Shown here one piece after another: positions 48,759 to 60,275 of a stretch of 64,000 nucleotides of DNA. The notes under the pieces were generated by a model, which was given only the letters and a program-made list of their open reading frames with translations, was not told where the DNA came from and searched no databases. Every line of letters begins with the position of its first letter. The stretch's first letter is position 1. The DNA comes from Talinum fruticosum. Its lineage: Eukaryota; Streptophyta; Magnoliopsida; Caryophyllales; Talinaceae. The stretch is from contig JAITYX010000007.1 in the NCBI GenBank assembly GCA_021018815.1, positions 10,044,001 through 10,108,000 of the forward strand, read 5' to 3'. A program made the position numbers and the translations under genes.

Positions 48759-48784
48759 CATGCATGCAGTGTATATATGCATGG
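48759..48784 (-). promoter_or_regulatory. RY motifs (CATGCATG) of the seed promoter
   Basis: CATGCATGCA at 48759-48768 and the complement of CCATGCAT at 48777-48784 lie 45-75 bp upstream of the TATA box. RY motifs bind B3 factors of the FUS3/ABI3/LEC2 type and are typical of seed storage genes. Function here is inferred from motif and position. Confidence 0.7.
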
Positions 48785-48849
48785 TGTGGTTGTATCTGGA
48801 CGTTTTACAGTGCCAGTTTAATTCTGCGTTCATGGCTGTTTAATTAATA

Positions 48850-48855
48850 CACGTG
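48850..48855 (-). promoter_or_regulatory. G-box / ABRE core (CACGTG)
   Basis: The palindrome CACGTG, within ACACGTGAGG, lies about 200 bp upstream of the globulin start codon. bZIP factors acting with B3 proteins use such sites in seed promoters. Confidence 0.5.
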
Positions 48856-48899
48856 AGGAGCTTCTCAGAGTATGTGGCGATATAATTTATGCCCATCCA

Positions 48900-49400
48900 A
48901 CCAAAGCAAGGTCACCATATGGCATTGATCGATCCTTGGCTGTATATAATGATATCCTCAGCTTAATTCTCTTGTCAGATATGATTATACATATTATCAA
49001 CCTTCAAGTCCTTAAGTTAAGATAATTAATATATTTAAACTAAATTTGGAACAAAATACATAGCTACACTTTCACTCCAAAAATGTAAATACACCTTCAA
49101 ATAACCTATTTAATCCCTTACAAAGTACAAAAAATATGAGAAAAAAAATCAAGTTAATTGTTTTTGCTTCTGGCTTTAGATAACATGGTTTGAAAAATGA
49201 TATCTTATATGAATACGACCGGGTCAATGAGTTGATCCAAACACAATGCCAATTGAAAATCATGTACTGTTTATTAATAATTATAACAAAAATCATACAC
49301 ATAAACATGTACTTAAAACATGAATTTCAACCAAGAAGTTGTACTAGAAGTTTATCCTCAAAGAAGGGTTTCAAAACTTGGATTTCAAATTATACGAAAT
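48900..49400. other. Upstream flank of the globulin gene, nothing firm
   Basis: AT-rich sequence with no recognised gene. The more distal part of the globulin promoter may extend into it. Confidence 0.35.
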
Positions 49401-50160
49401 TAAATTAGCATACAAGGGAAGAATAAGAGTACCTCTATAGAAGTAGTAAAGGGAAGTCAAAGAGTTGCCATCCTCAAGGATGGTTTGAATTAAATTAATA
49501 AAAATTAACTACGAAATAAATCAAACTAATCTAATTAGAATATTGAATTAGTATAAAGAAATTCAATTTAGAAGGCTTGAAACTTAAAACTCGTAAATCT
49601 AAATCATTCAACTTATAAAAACTAAATCTATCTTAAATATGATTTAATATGAAAGTTCAATATGAACTAGTAAAACAAATTAACAGAATGAATTAAAAAA
49701 TGTAATCTTTAATCAAAAGGGAAAAAAAGTAAAGAAAGAACTTCCCAGGAATAAATTAAAACTACACGAATTAGAATTGAAAATAAAAGCAAGAACTCAA
49801 TTGAATAATTAAAACTAAAACTTGAATCGAATCTAAAGTACTTGAATCGAAAATTGCAAAAGAAACTAAACTAATACTAAATTAGATCTAAAGGTGGGAT
49901 GGCATGAGCTTAGAGATTTATAGCAACCCCAAGGGTTTAGGAGGGTAAAATTGCGCCATGAATGCAAGAAAAGGCCCGTAGGCCCAGTGGGCCTGCCATA
50001 GTCACCCCATGTGTCCGTGGATTTGACCGTGGTAGCCTCGTAGTTACTGCGATTGGCCCCGACCGTGTGCTACAGTCCGTGGGAGCCCATGGGGTGCCCA
50101 TCAAGGGCCCATGCGGTCCTTGCAAGGCATCCTTACTATAGGAACCATTTTTAACTAAGA
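49400..50160 (-). mobile_element. Probable LTR fragment (U3-TATA-R like)
   Basis: Read on the minus strand, a GC-richer part with CGGTCGGGG, GGGCCTACGGGCC and CCATGGGCTCCCACGG words (about 50150-49940) is followed by GCTATAAATCTCTAAGC near 49925 and then a T-rich tract. This resembles the promoter part of a plant gypsy LTR. No ends, primer site or coding region were found, so it remains a suggestion. Confidence 0.4.
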
Positions 50161-51519
50161 TTCAAAACGACCTCTAACTATGGTTATCCGGCGTCGCCTA
50201 TGTGACTTGTCGTTGTATGTAGGTATCATATATAGACTACAAAATACATTACAATTTACACAACAACAACCTACAGACCTCAATTGTTCCAATATTACAA
50301 AAATTTTCCACATTACTACAACCACAACAAGTTTCATCTTTATCAAGTTCGATAACACAATTCCATATTTCACAATAAGTTCCAACAAAGAATATATCAC
50401 AAGATGTGAAATATAATACAAAGAGTACTATTCTTTCAATATTTATGTCAAAAAGTTCATCTCTCATCTTGAAACATTGTGGTATAAACCGATTTCAATG
50501 TTTATCTCAAAGGGAAATCTCTATTTACCCAAATTCATAATTTTGGTAGTAGATTTAGTTATGTGATTGTCTTTATGATGATATTGTTTGCTTGGAATTG
50601 TTGTATCGGTAGCTCTGGACAACGTATATACATCATATTTACTGCCCACGCTATCAATACATAAACTCCAAGCAAGCAATATATTTATAAAGATAAGCAC
50701 ATAACTCAATCTACTAAAAAGCATAAATTTAGACAAATAGAAATGAACCATTTGATATAAATATTAAAATCATTTAAACCAAAATGTTTCAAGAGAAACA
50801 TGTGGACTTTTTGATATAAGTACTTGAAAAAGGAATACACAAACAAGACATCTCATCACCAACCTCTATTTCCTTTGTCATTATCCCAAAATGATGCTCC
50901 TCTCATGAATACCTTGCTTGGAGTTTGTGGTATAAATCACTTCATCTTAATTTATACCTAAAAATTCCTTGTTGAGAAACGGAGCTGAGATCGGCGACCA
51001 AAACCGAGAAAAGCGTTAACCAAAAGTTATTCACCGTAAACATTACCTGAAAAAGCTTAATCCTTTTTACCCTCATTGAACAATGATCTACAAAATTTAG
51101 GTACCTAAAGCAAAAAATTCTCCATAAGAAATAGAACAAACATAGTAGGATTATAAAATGGGAAAGGAAATCAAAACTAACATTGATGGCTAATATCATT
51201 TTCGTCTTCTCAACCGAAAAAGCATTCTACCCTTCCATTGGACAGCTTTAGTCTTTGTTTTGATCCTCATCGAACAATGATCCGTTACATGAATACTACA
51301 AGTCAAAATGAATGAAAAGCAAGTTGCGGTTTCTAAACCAAGCAACAATATGGATATCCTCCGAATAAAAATTGTTATACAATAGTTTTACCGAGTTCAT
51401 ATAATTACATGGTTTATGCCCTTTTTCCCCTCTTTTGGATTTATCTTCAATATATATGCCCTCTTGATGGTCAACCCTTAAATATAATTTTTTAAAATTG
51501 GCATCCTTATTTCGACAGG
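50161..51519. other. Intergenic stretch, nothing recognised
   Basis: AT-rich, with only short frames on both strands. Similar words such as ATGTTTCAAGA/TCTTGAAACAT and GGTATAAA recur (near 50470, 50785 and 50930), which hints at an old duplication. No gene or element ends could be supported. Confidence 0.4.
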
Positions 51520-52956
51520 TGAAGGTCTGCTCTTGGAGAGTTTAATTCACCCTACAAGGGGGTGAATAGGATGATGAGGAAATTTAAAAGGCTTAGATAA
51601 TTTTTGCCAAGAAAGAAATCAACAGTTGAGTTTGAGTCTAGATTGGACTTAGAAATGCCAACACTCAAAAATACGTGGAAACCCTCTTGGGGCAAAAAAC
51701 CATGAATGTGTTAATCCAAGCACCAAGTCAAATCCACTATTTTGAATCCTCAAAATACAAAGGACCGACTATATCGAATTACTCCCTTATACAATTCCTT
51801 ACAATGTTTTCCTAGACTCGAAGATCTCTTACAATTAGGTGCAACCGAGCTGAGATAACCTTTACAGCTCAGTCAAGGGACTTACAAAGAAAGTAAGTGA
51901 AGAATGTAATTGATTACAAGACTTTCTTTACAACTTAGAAAATATTAAATACGATCCGGAGTTGTAAGTAGAAGATTGAGTAAGTAATGCACTAAGAGAA
52001 TTATGCAATGTATTGATAAATAATTTCAGTAATCCTCAAGTCTTTTGAAGTGGCTTCTATTTATAGATTACTAAGCGGAATAGCCGTTGAGTCTCATTTC
52101 TAGACCGAAGTCTTTACTAGCCGTTGTAAAGGCTTTTCCGAGTTACTCGAAAAGATCCATTGGAGTGTGAACGTTGAGCAACACCTATTTGCTCCAAAAG
52201 GTGCTCAATCAATTGGTGTTGTCTCGAAAAGCAAGGTGGAAACCACCATTGAGCCTAGCGTTGAAGTTTTCCAGTTTTGAAAACAAACAACCCCGACACG
52301 GTGTTTGAGTCTTGTCCAAAATTGGCTAAAACTGTCTGCTGGTGTTTAACGACTAGAAGCCGGTTGCTTTTGAGATTCAAAAAGTAGATTAGTCTTGTTT
52401 GAATAACCTACAAAAGCAAACCACATTGGTTCTCAAAGTATAAAATATTTTGGTCCAAGATTAGGCAAAGATAATAATTAAATCTGAGTAATTAAGAGCT
52501 TAATTATCTTAGACCTAAAAGAGTGGAATATTCCGAGTCTAATATCTAATATGTTCAAAGTCAGCTCATAATAAATCCTAGAAAAATCAAGTTAAAGGAT
52601 AAACATCAGAGTGAGTGAACTTGATCTATCAAATAATTCTCTAAGAAGATAAACTAATTTAAAAGACTGAATTAACAATGTAGTTCATTTTACCTTAGCA
52701 AGCACAGTCGAGTACTCGAAAAAGTGCGTTAAAGGAATTATTTGATCATGCGATGGTTCGAATAGATTCCGAGCAGGTCGAATACCTTAGTAGAGAAGAT
52801 ACCAAACAGAGTGCTATCCGAGTCACTCGTAACAGTGATGAAACTTAGATAGAAGTTTCTATGTAGCTCAGAATAATTGCAATCAAAACTTAAGAGAGAT
52901 AAAAGTTTATACCTGAGTCTTTCATAAAATACTTAGAGTTAAGATCCGAGTCTTCA
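51520..52956 (-). mobile_element. 3' LTR of a truncated TGAAG...CTTCA element
   Basis: It aligns with the solo LTRs at 4228-7212 and 17910-19485. In minus orientation it runs from TGAAGACTCGGATC (52956) to GACCTTCA (51520). The flanks do not match (ACAGG against CTCTC). Instead the minus strand just before it reads AAAAAGGGGAGAG, a polypurine tract, preceded by GTCTTTCATT as in SIRE-type copia elements. It is therefore a true 3' LTR whose interior has been lost. It fixes the direction of the whole family. Confidence 0.8.
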
Positions 52957-52970
52957 CTCTCCCCTTTTTA
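52957..52970 (-). other. Polypurine tract of the copia-like element
   Basis: AAAAAGGGGAGAG on the minus strand directly precedes the LTR start TGAAGAC. It would prime plus-strand synthesis. The sequence to its right, to about 53060, may be residual interior. Confidence 0.7.
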
Positions 52971-54115
52971 ATGAAAGACATTCCATTCTTAAGATAGAAA
53001 CTTGTTAGTACAAAATATAAGTTTTTAGTGCCAATGATCTGTGTTTTCTTATGTATCGAGCATGTAGATATATAAAGAAAATTCCACATCAACGCATGAC
53101 TTAAAAGTAAATAGTGGATATCAAAACCAACACAAATTTATGAGTAGATAAATAAGCATTAAAAGAAACTCGAAACGATAAGCATATTAGTACTTAAAAA
53201 GATAGTCATAACATTCATTCATATATAAACAAAAATATATACAACAAAAGAGAGGAACTCCCCTAAACACAAAATCAAGGTTTCTATATTTTCTCCCCTT
53301 AGTATTTCATCAAAAACGAGGGAAGAAAATTTGGAAGCAAGTACACTTAATGTTGGACAAAAAAATGTAAAACAGGAGAAGAAATAGATTAGGAGGGTGG
53401 AGCTGGTTAACCTGGAAGAGGATGGAGGAGCATATATATATATATATATACCTTGAACTTTCACCCACCTGAAGAAAGGGAAAGAAAAATGAAGAGTCAT
53501 AAAGATGTTTGCAGGAAAGAGATGAAGACAAGATGAGAGGAAGAGAGAGGGAGGTTAATAGTATTTAAACCTCATTAATCCAAGGTAAGCAAATTTTTTA
53601 ATTCATATTTTTTAAAAAAAATTCTCCATTCACCGGCACTAAAACCTCATAAATCCATTCAAACACTTGACTTCACCGTACACATGTAAAGTTAACTTGC
53701 CACATCACCTTCCCGACAAATCTCTATCCATAAACTCGGTGGTATTCCGATATTGAAAAATAGTGTCAAAGCCTATCCTATTCACGACCAAGAAAAAGCA
53801 AAGTTCATATTATTTTTTGCCAGTATCCCAACGTTTGTATTATTACTCGTCCAAAATCCCAAAACGTGCCTAATTCATTACTACCATATGACTTTTTATT
53901 ATGAGCGTTTTACGATGGTTAAAAATAAAAACCGTCCTAAAAAATAAGGCGGTGACATTTTTGTAAAGAGGCGGTCTTTAATTACACCTATTACTATGGT
54001 TCTTTGATAATAAGTGAATATGTTTACATTTTACTATGGTTGTGTGAATAAACCATAGTAATAGGTACTTTATTACTAAGGTTCATTCGATCCGTACTAT
54101 AATTACACGAGTAGA
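52971..54115. other. Intergenic stretch with possible DNA-transposon piece
   Basis: A short (TA)n run lies at 53432-53452. From about 53910 words such as AAAACCGTCCTAAAAAATAAGGCGGTGAC and the pair TACTATGGTT/AACCATAGTA (54028-54063) suggest the subterminal part of a non-autonomous DNA transposon. No ends could be defined and no gene is recognised. Confidence 0.4.
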
Positions 54116-54536
54116 CCGCCGCCCGCGTTCACTTACTGCTCTCTACTCTCACGCTTGCTCTTGCTCTCCACTTTTGCTCTTGTCTCACTTACTTTCTCCT
54201 CCTTGTCGTCGCTGGTCTAGGGTTTCCCTCGCCGCTCGTCGCTATCTTCTACTACCTGTCATTGTGGTTCTCCTTGCTTCTCGATGTCGCTTTGTTTCTC
54301 CCTCTCACCCTGTCACTCACTTTCGTCGTCGTTATTACTCGGTATGCAACTTCGCTCCCCCTCTCTTATTTTTTTACTTTAATTTATTCACAAAATTGGT
54401 TAGTTAAATGTTGACAAATGGGTTTAGGGTTTAGGGTTTAGTTTTAGGGAAATTGAATGATACATGGTTTAGGGTTTAGGGTTTAGGAAAATGAATGTTG
54501 GTTATTGGGGAAATAAAACAGTAAATTATTTGTTAT
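54116..54536. repeat. Pyrimidine-rich stretch and telomere-like repeats
   Basis: Bases 54130-54340 are TC-rich with CTCTTGCTCT words, like a plant 5' leader. Two short blocks of GGTTTAGGGTTTAGGG (about 54419-54442 and 54466-54488) match the plant telomere unit TTTAGGG; such words also occur in promoters (telo boxes). The gypsy element is inserted directly after GTTAT (54532-54536), the likely left target duplication. Confidence 0.6.
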
Positions 54537-57255
54537 TGTAACAACCCGACCCTAAACCACATTGTTTATTTAATTAATTCATTAATTATAAGATTTATAT
54601 GATTGAGCGCGTGCACTTCAATTCGACATTTTATATTTAAAGTATTTTTATACATGCGTTATGCCGTTAAGGCGACGAAGTGACCCTAATAAAAATCTCA
54701 TAATAAAGTTATAATTTGTGAACGTCATTGTTAAAAAACAATTAAAAAGTAACAATAACAACAATAATAAATAAATAAATATAGGTAAACATATAAAAAT
54801 AAAAGTAAAAATAAAATAAATAAGCCAGATTTTTTAAGAAAAATCCGGACATAGAATAATCTGGAATTAAAAAAAAAAAAAGAAAAAAAAAGAGGAAAAG
54901 GCGGTTAAGACCAATTAATCGGGTAACTCAATGTCAATTTACCCAGCTTGCTCTCCTTCTCGCTCCTCCCGTTCCCCTGCTTCCCTGCTCCTCCCTTTCC
55001 CCTGCTTCCTCTTCCTCGCGGCACTTCCTCCGGCCAAGCACAGCGGCGACGCCGGCGGGAGACCGGCGCCGGTCGTCCCCTGTTCCTCTCTGTCTCGCTT
55101 CCTCCCTCTCTCACGCTCTCGCCGTCTATCTTTGCCTCCCGCTAGGCGCTGCGGAAGTTCCTCGCCGCGGCCACCTGACGGCCAACCGCCAGCCGCAGGT
55201 GACCGTCGGAGCTCATCGCCGCCTTTGCCGAGTGGTTGCTGGGTGTAGCCGCCAACCACCACCACCCCCTGCTCGACCTCTTCGACTCCTCCTCTTCGAA
55301 TCGAAGGTAAACACGCTAAACCCTAAATTATCAAGTTTCGATTTATTTAGGCGGTTGTAACTATAAATTGAAGCATATGACTTAGAAGTATGTGTTGAGT
55401 GAATTTGAAGATCGATTTTGAGAAATTCGATTTGGTGTGGATGGTGGAGTTGTGGCTTTGATGGATTGATTATGTATAAATGCGAAGGAATGAAATTGTT
55501 ATTGAGAAATTATAATGTGGAGAACGAAATTAGGGATGTTTAGTTATTTAATTGAGTATTGGATGAATTCCGAGATTTTGGAGAATGACTATATTGAGCA
55601 AACGTAGGGCGGAGTATATGCATAGGTGGAACTGGTTAAGGTGTAACTGCAGAAGTTTGAGAAAATAGTTCAAATGTTAAGCATGCGAAATTGTGATTTC
55701 GAATGTGAGTTGTGGGGGATGTAATGCCCCGACCTTAAGTTGGTATATGTATGAACTTGAACAATATGGTTAATGGTGAAGCCTCCATGTGGAAAGGCAT
55801 TGGTAGATTGAGTAATCACTTAGTTATGGGTTTAAACTCGATGAAGTGAGAAATAAAGAAATTACGTTAGGAATAAGGGTCGAAAGATAAGTTGGCCTTG
55901 GCTCATTAATCGAATTAGTTGCATCTACTAGTAACAACAACGACAATAATAATAATAACAATAACAACATTAACTACGAAGTGTTTAGGTACTTGTACAC
56001 ATGCATAAGTATGTATATACACGTATATGCGTATTTATTTGAGTTCGTAACGCATTACATCGTGTAAATATCATTGCTTAATCTAGTCGACTACTTTATC
56101 GAGTACGTGCTTAATAATGATCTAAACAGAATTAGTGCAAGGGAGTTGAGTAACAAAAATCTTAGCTTAATCGATTACATAACAAATAAAGAAAATAAAG
56201 CAAATTACCAATGATTATACGAATTCAAGTATTAAAACTCAAGAAAAACCTTATTAACAAGGGAAATCTATTTGAAACGTAACCGAGGCCACTTCGATTG
56301 CCGGAAAGTTAATAACTTAAGTTTTCATAAAAAGGGGAGAAAGCAAACATCCTCGGCTCGAGTACGTTCGTTGCTCGTACCTTTCGAAAACTCACATGTT
56401 TCATCAAATCTCAACATTTCTCATATATATAACTAATAATGAATCATTTGCAAATTAAGTTTTGCCACCTAATCAAGTGGTCCCCGCCCAATTATCAATT
56501 ATCGGGGCTTATGCCCATCAATTATCGGGGCTTAGGCCCAACCCGCGCGGCTTTAACTCGGGTTCTTGGTCGGCCCGGGAGGTGTGCACCTTACTAAGAT
56601 CGTATCAATTATCAAGGGGTTCCATTTTCGGATAATAACCGGCAAGCAAGTTTTAATTATATTCTCTCCCCCGATTTCAAACTAAAATGAATTGAAATGC
56701 GCGCGCTCAATCAATGTGTTTCAAATTTATTTAACTCGTGCAGGAATGTTCGTACTGAGTTTCGACTCATTCTTTGAATTATTTTGATGTTTTGTTTTAG
56801 GAAAAGCATCGGTGAACAGCCCATTGCATAAGAAGCTCGACGGGAGCGAGGACTTAGCTGGATATTCCATTATCATCGTCCTGTGCGGGATTAGATGCTC
56901 ACAGTGATTCTCGTCCACGCTAATTTTGGGTTTGACTTCGGGTTGTAATTAAGTATTGCGCATTTCCCATAGCGATCGTTGTGATGGTTACTAACATTTG
57001 TAAAAAAAAGTAGCGAAGCTGTGCTTGGGATTGGTTACCTAAGTAGTCGGGATTGGTTACCTAATTAGTCGGGATGACACCCTGTGACGTAGCCGAGGCA
57101 TGATCACTCGGACACTCGTTTATTATGGTATTTTAATTCGGCCTTGTCCTTTTGTTAGGGCGGCGGTAACGCCTTCGATCGTTAACTTCAGCTGCAACCT
57201 TACCTAATATTCCCGGATTAGGGAATTATTAAGTAATGGTAACCAGGGCGTTACG
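54537..57255 (+). repeat. 5' LTR of the gypsy element, about 2.7 kb
   Basis: It starts TGTAACAACCCGACCC, exactly as the 3' copy at 63697, and ends GGGCGTTACG just before the primer site. A GC-rich part at 54930-55310 stands out. Small duplications include AATTATCGGGGCTTA (about 56494 and 56520) and GGGATTGGTTACCTAA (57028 and 57049). Confidence 0.88.
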
Positions 57256-57259
57256 GATG

Positions 57260-57272
57260 TGGTATTAGAGCC
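57260..57272 (+). other. Primer-binding site (initiator tRNA-Met type)
   Basis: TGGTATTAGAGCC differs at one base from the usual plant TGGTATCAGAGCC site. It lies four bases after the 5' LTR end. Confidence 0.85.
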
Positions 57273-57274
57273 AG

Positions 57275-59150
57275 GTTTAGAAATCACTTGTGAGCAATAG
57301 GATCCTAAAGTGTCGGGGTTTGACCTTTAGGAAGATTACGTGGCTATTATTTACTCAAATTGTCGTTTTTGGACTTGTGGATGTAGTATAGTTAATATTG
57401 GATTGACTGAAGTCGCCGACATGCCTATCCTATGCTTTTAAGTTTTGCAGCTTGTAATTAAGTTCATATAATTTGTTTCGGATGCATTATGGATTATTTA
57501 TGTTGTTTTCAACTCTAATGTATATTGGTTAGACTCCGGCGTGTGGCCGTTGAGTTGTGTACTCCGAGCGTGTGGCTCGTTGAGTGATATTGTGTTTTTA
57601 TGCAGGATTTTAAGGCCGTGAGTTTAGGGAATAGACCATATTACAAACAAAACTCTACCAAAATTTTTAGAAAAATATCGAACTCTTTTAGAAAATATCC
57701 TTTATTACCTCTAAGTTGGAATTAGAAAGCGTAACCGACGCCTGAATAAGCCTTGGGTCTTCCTTTAATAAAGGATTTTTCAACCGATGAAAGTTTCGGA
57801 GATTGATAAACTAACATATAGGATTTTGAAGTGTCGCAATTTGATGTTGTGGACAATTATATGATTATCGATTATGTTATTTATTGAAGATCTATAAACC
57901 CCAGTTGGTTCGAGATGATTTTCTTTGCTTGTTTAGATGAATCATGCAAGAGCTCCTTTGGATCCCTATGCTGTCTACATGCTGCCAGGCACCCCGTGGC
58001 TGCACACATATCTCATCTTTACGCTAGCATGCTAGAACATATGCAGGACCCTTTATCGAGTTTCACGAGCTCACTTGTGCGAGCACGTCGGCTTCGTGGT
58101 CCCCGCCACCTGTAGCCCCGTGGGATGAGTTTAGGTCTCGATATCATGACTTCATGGTGACAGGGGACCCTGGAGCCGACACAGCCTAGGTTTCAAATAC
58201 GGGGATTTGGGCCACTATTACCAATGAACTCCTAGTTAGAGACAATCTGGAGCATAGGGGGTTAATTACGAGACATTACAGCTTTTCTTTCCCCTAATGC
58301 ACGACCCATCACCCCCTCCTTCACCTGAGCCTCGTAGAGGGATCACCATCACCCCCACCCGCACCTGGTCCCTAGCAGCCACCAGCTTTCCCTCCGCAGT
58401 CGATTCCGAGGATAGCCCGGAAGTTGAGCCCGGGCACGATTCGTGTGACGGCCCCGAGGATTATGGAGGAGTTCAGGTTGTTATAAACATACCGAGTCGC
58501 CCGAGCTTGTCATATTGAGCTCGGACGAGGAGGTTGATGCGGAGGAGGACCCCGAGATACGAGGAGTATGGGAGCGGAGGAGAGGACCAAGGTGACGTAG
58601 AGTTGATTTATATCGGTTCGATTCCGAGGTCGACGAAGACTAATGGGACTCGGATATCGACCTTACGCAGGGTCACTAGTGTTGTGACTCGTGGCTCTGT
58701 TTTGTTGGAAACTTGTGTATATAGGGCGCTTAGCCTAGGATTGGCGTAATTTTTGGATATGTTTGTGTAAATGATGTATGTACATATGGCAGGCCAACCA
58801 ACCTAACTTACACGGTGGTGTCGCCTAATTTTGGGGTTACCGGGCGACTTCGATCGTGGCTAACTATGACCTCTTTTGTATAGAAGGAGGGACAAGAAAG
58901 GGGAGAAAGTACAAAACTTAATCTATGGTGGATGTTGCGGGGTGAAATCTAACATGTAATTTTGTTGTTATTTGTGTATGTAAGTGCAATGAGAATAGTT
59001 TTAACTAAATGTTGTGATGTTTTGAGTAGGTAACATTTTGTTTTGAAGGAAAAACATGAATATATATGTACATATATGTGGACATTATTAAGCAAACTTG
59101 TATTTATGTGATTCAAGCATGTCCGAGGCGTAAAGTAACAACATCACTCG
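57275..59150 (+). other. Leader of the gypsy element with possible extra ORF remnant
   Basis: This leader of 1.9 kb precedes gag. Two CTCCG-GTGTGG-CGTTGAGT units lie at 57533-57584. From about 57915 to 58750 open pieces in several frames encode a Pro-rich stretch (MHDPSPPPSPEPRRGITITP) and then an acidic one with EEVDAEEDPE near 58520. This suggests a decayed additional protein before gag, or an extended gag N-terminus. I do not recognise a family. Confidence 0.5.
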
Positions 59151-59154
59151 GAAT

Positions 59155-60206
59155 GTGGCGGCACACGTGGGCAACGACCAAGGTAGTAAAGACCCAAGCA
59201 TTAGAAACTCCTCCCAACCCACAACGAAAGCCGTGGTGAGACCCAACCTCGTGTCCTTAGGGGTTCCACTCGACCCTAATGACCCGGACTCATCGGAGAA
59301 ATTTAGTAACAGAGTTAATGAAAAGGATTCTTCCTACGCCTATTGAATCCACTTCTAAGCCCGACAAGTTAGCCGATAGAGTTGCTCGACGCAATCCTAA
59401 GACTTACGACGGAAAAGTCGAACCAGTGGAGTTAGAAGAATGGATTAGAGAGATGGAAAAGATATTTGCGATCGTTGAGGTGCCCGAAGAAAAAAGGGTC
59501 AATATAGGGACTTATTACCCGACCAGGTGAAGCGGATATTTGGTGGAGCACAACGAAAAACAAATTTCAAGATTGTGAGTTGACTTGGGAGAAATTTCTA
59601 GAAGAGCCGAGAGCAAAGTTCTACCCAACCTCGATCCGACGTCGAAAGAAAAAGAGTTTTGGAACCGAGAATGAATAATAACATGACAAGTGACGCAAAG
59701 ACGCGAGTCAATTCATGAAGCTATCCAGATTTGCCCCGGACTTTGTGGCTACCGAACGGATGAAGATGTTAAGATTTGAGGAAGGCTTGGCCCACTATAT
59801 TCGGCATCAACTTGCTGGTCAACCTATCAAAGACTACCAAGAACCGTATGAGAGAGTCGTCGAGGTTGAATGAGTTAAGAGTGAATTGAGGGCCTCAAAT
59901 CTTGGGAACCCGAAGAGGAAAGGGGACAACACAAGTGAGGGTGTAGCTCAAAAGAAACCCGCTATCGGCTTTAGCAAGAGTTACACCGTAGCTACCCCGG
60001 GACCTTGTGGCAAGTGCGGCCGGACTAACCATATCACATCAGATTGTCAAGTCGGTACCAATAAGTGTGTTTGGTGCGGTAGCCCCGAACATCTAGTAAC
60101 CGCTTGCCCAAGAAGGCGAAAAGTCGTAGAAAAGGGAGCCGTGACGCCCCGATGCCGCCACGTCAGGGACCTGCTCCACCTCCAAAACCGAGTGACCGTA
60201 GGGTGA
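59155..60206 (+). pseudogene. Gypsy gag with two zinc knuckles, frameshifted
   Basis: It begins at MAAHVGNDQGSKDPSIRN (59155), the first ATG-led gag-like frame. It continues after a frame change near 59330 into RNPKTYDGKVEPVELEEW, then IREMEKIFAIV, the conserved retrotransposon gag domain. This is lost again at about 59525. The last segment (59886-60206) has two CX2CX4HX4C zinc knuckles, CGKCGRTNHITSDC and CVWCGSPEHLVTAC, which bind RNA during packaging. Three or more indels break the frame. Confidence 0.88.
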
Positions 60207-60275
60207 GCATACGTGATAAACAGGAAGGAAGCGGCTGCCTCGGGAATAGTTGTTACTCGGTACACTCTTTCTAAA

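Noticed and set aside
51515..52961. Interpreting 51520-52956 as a third solo LTR with target duplication
   Set aside because: The flanks (ACAGG and CTCTC) do not match, and a polypurine tract lies beside it, so it is better read as the 3' LTR of a truncated element.
54905..55265. Several Arg/Pro/Ser-rich open frames on both strands
   Set aside because: They come from the GC-rich island of the gypsy LTR, overlap on both strands and have no family features. The island itself is reported instead.
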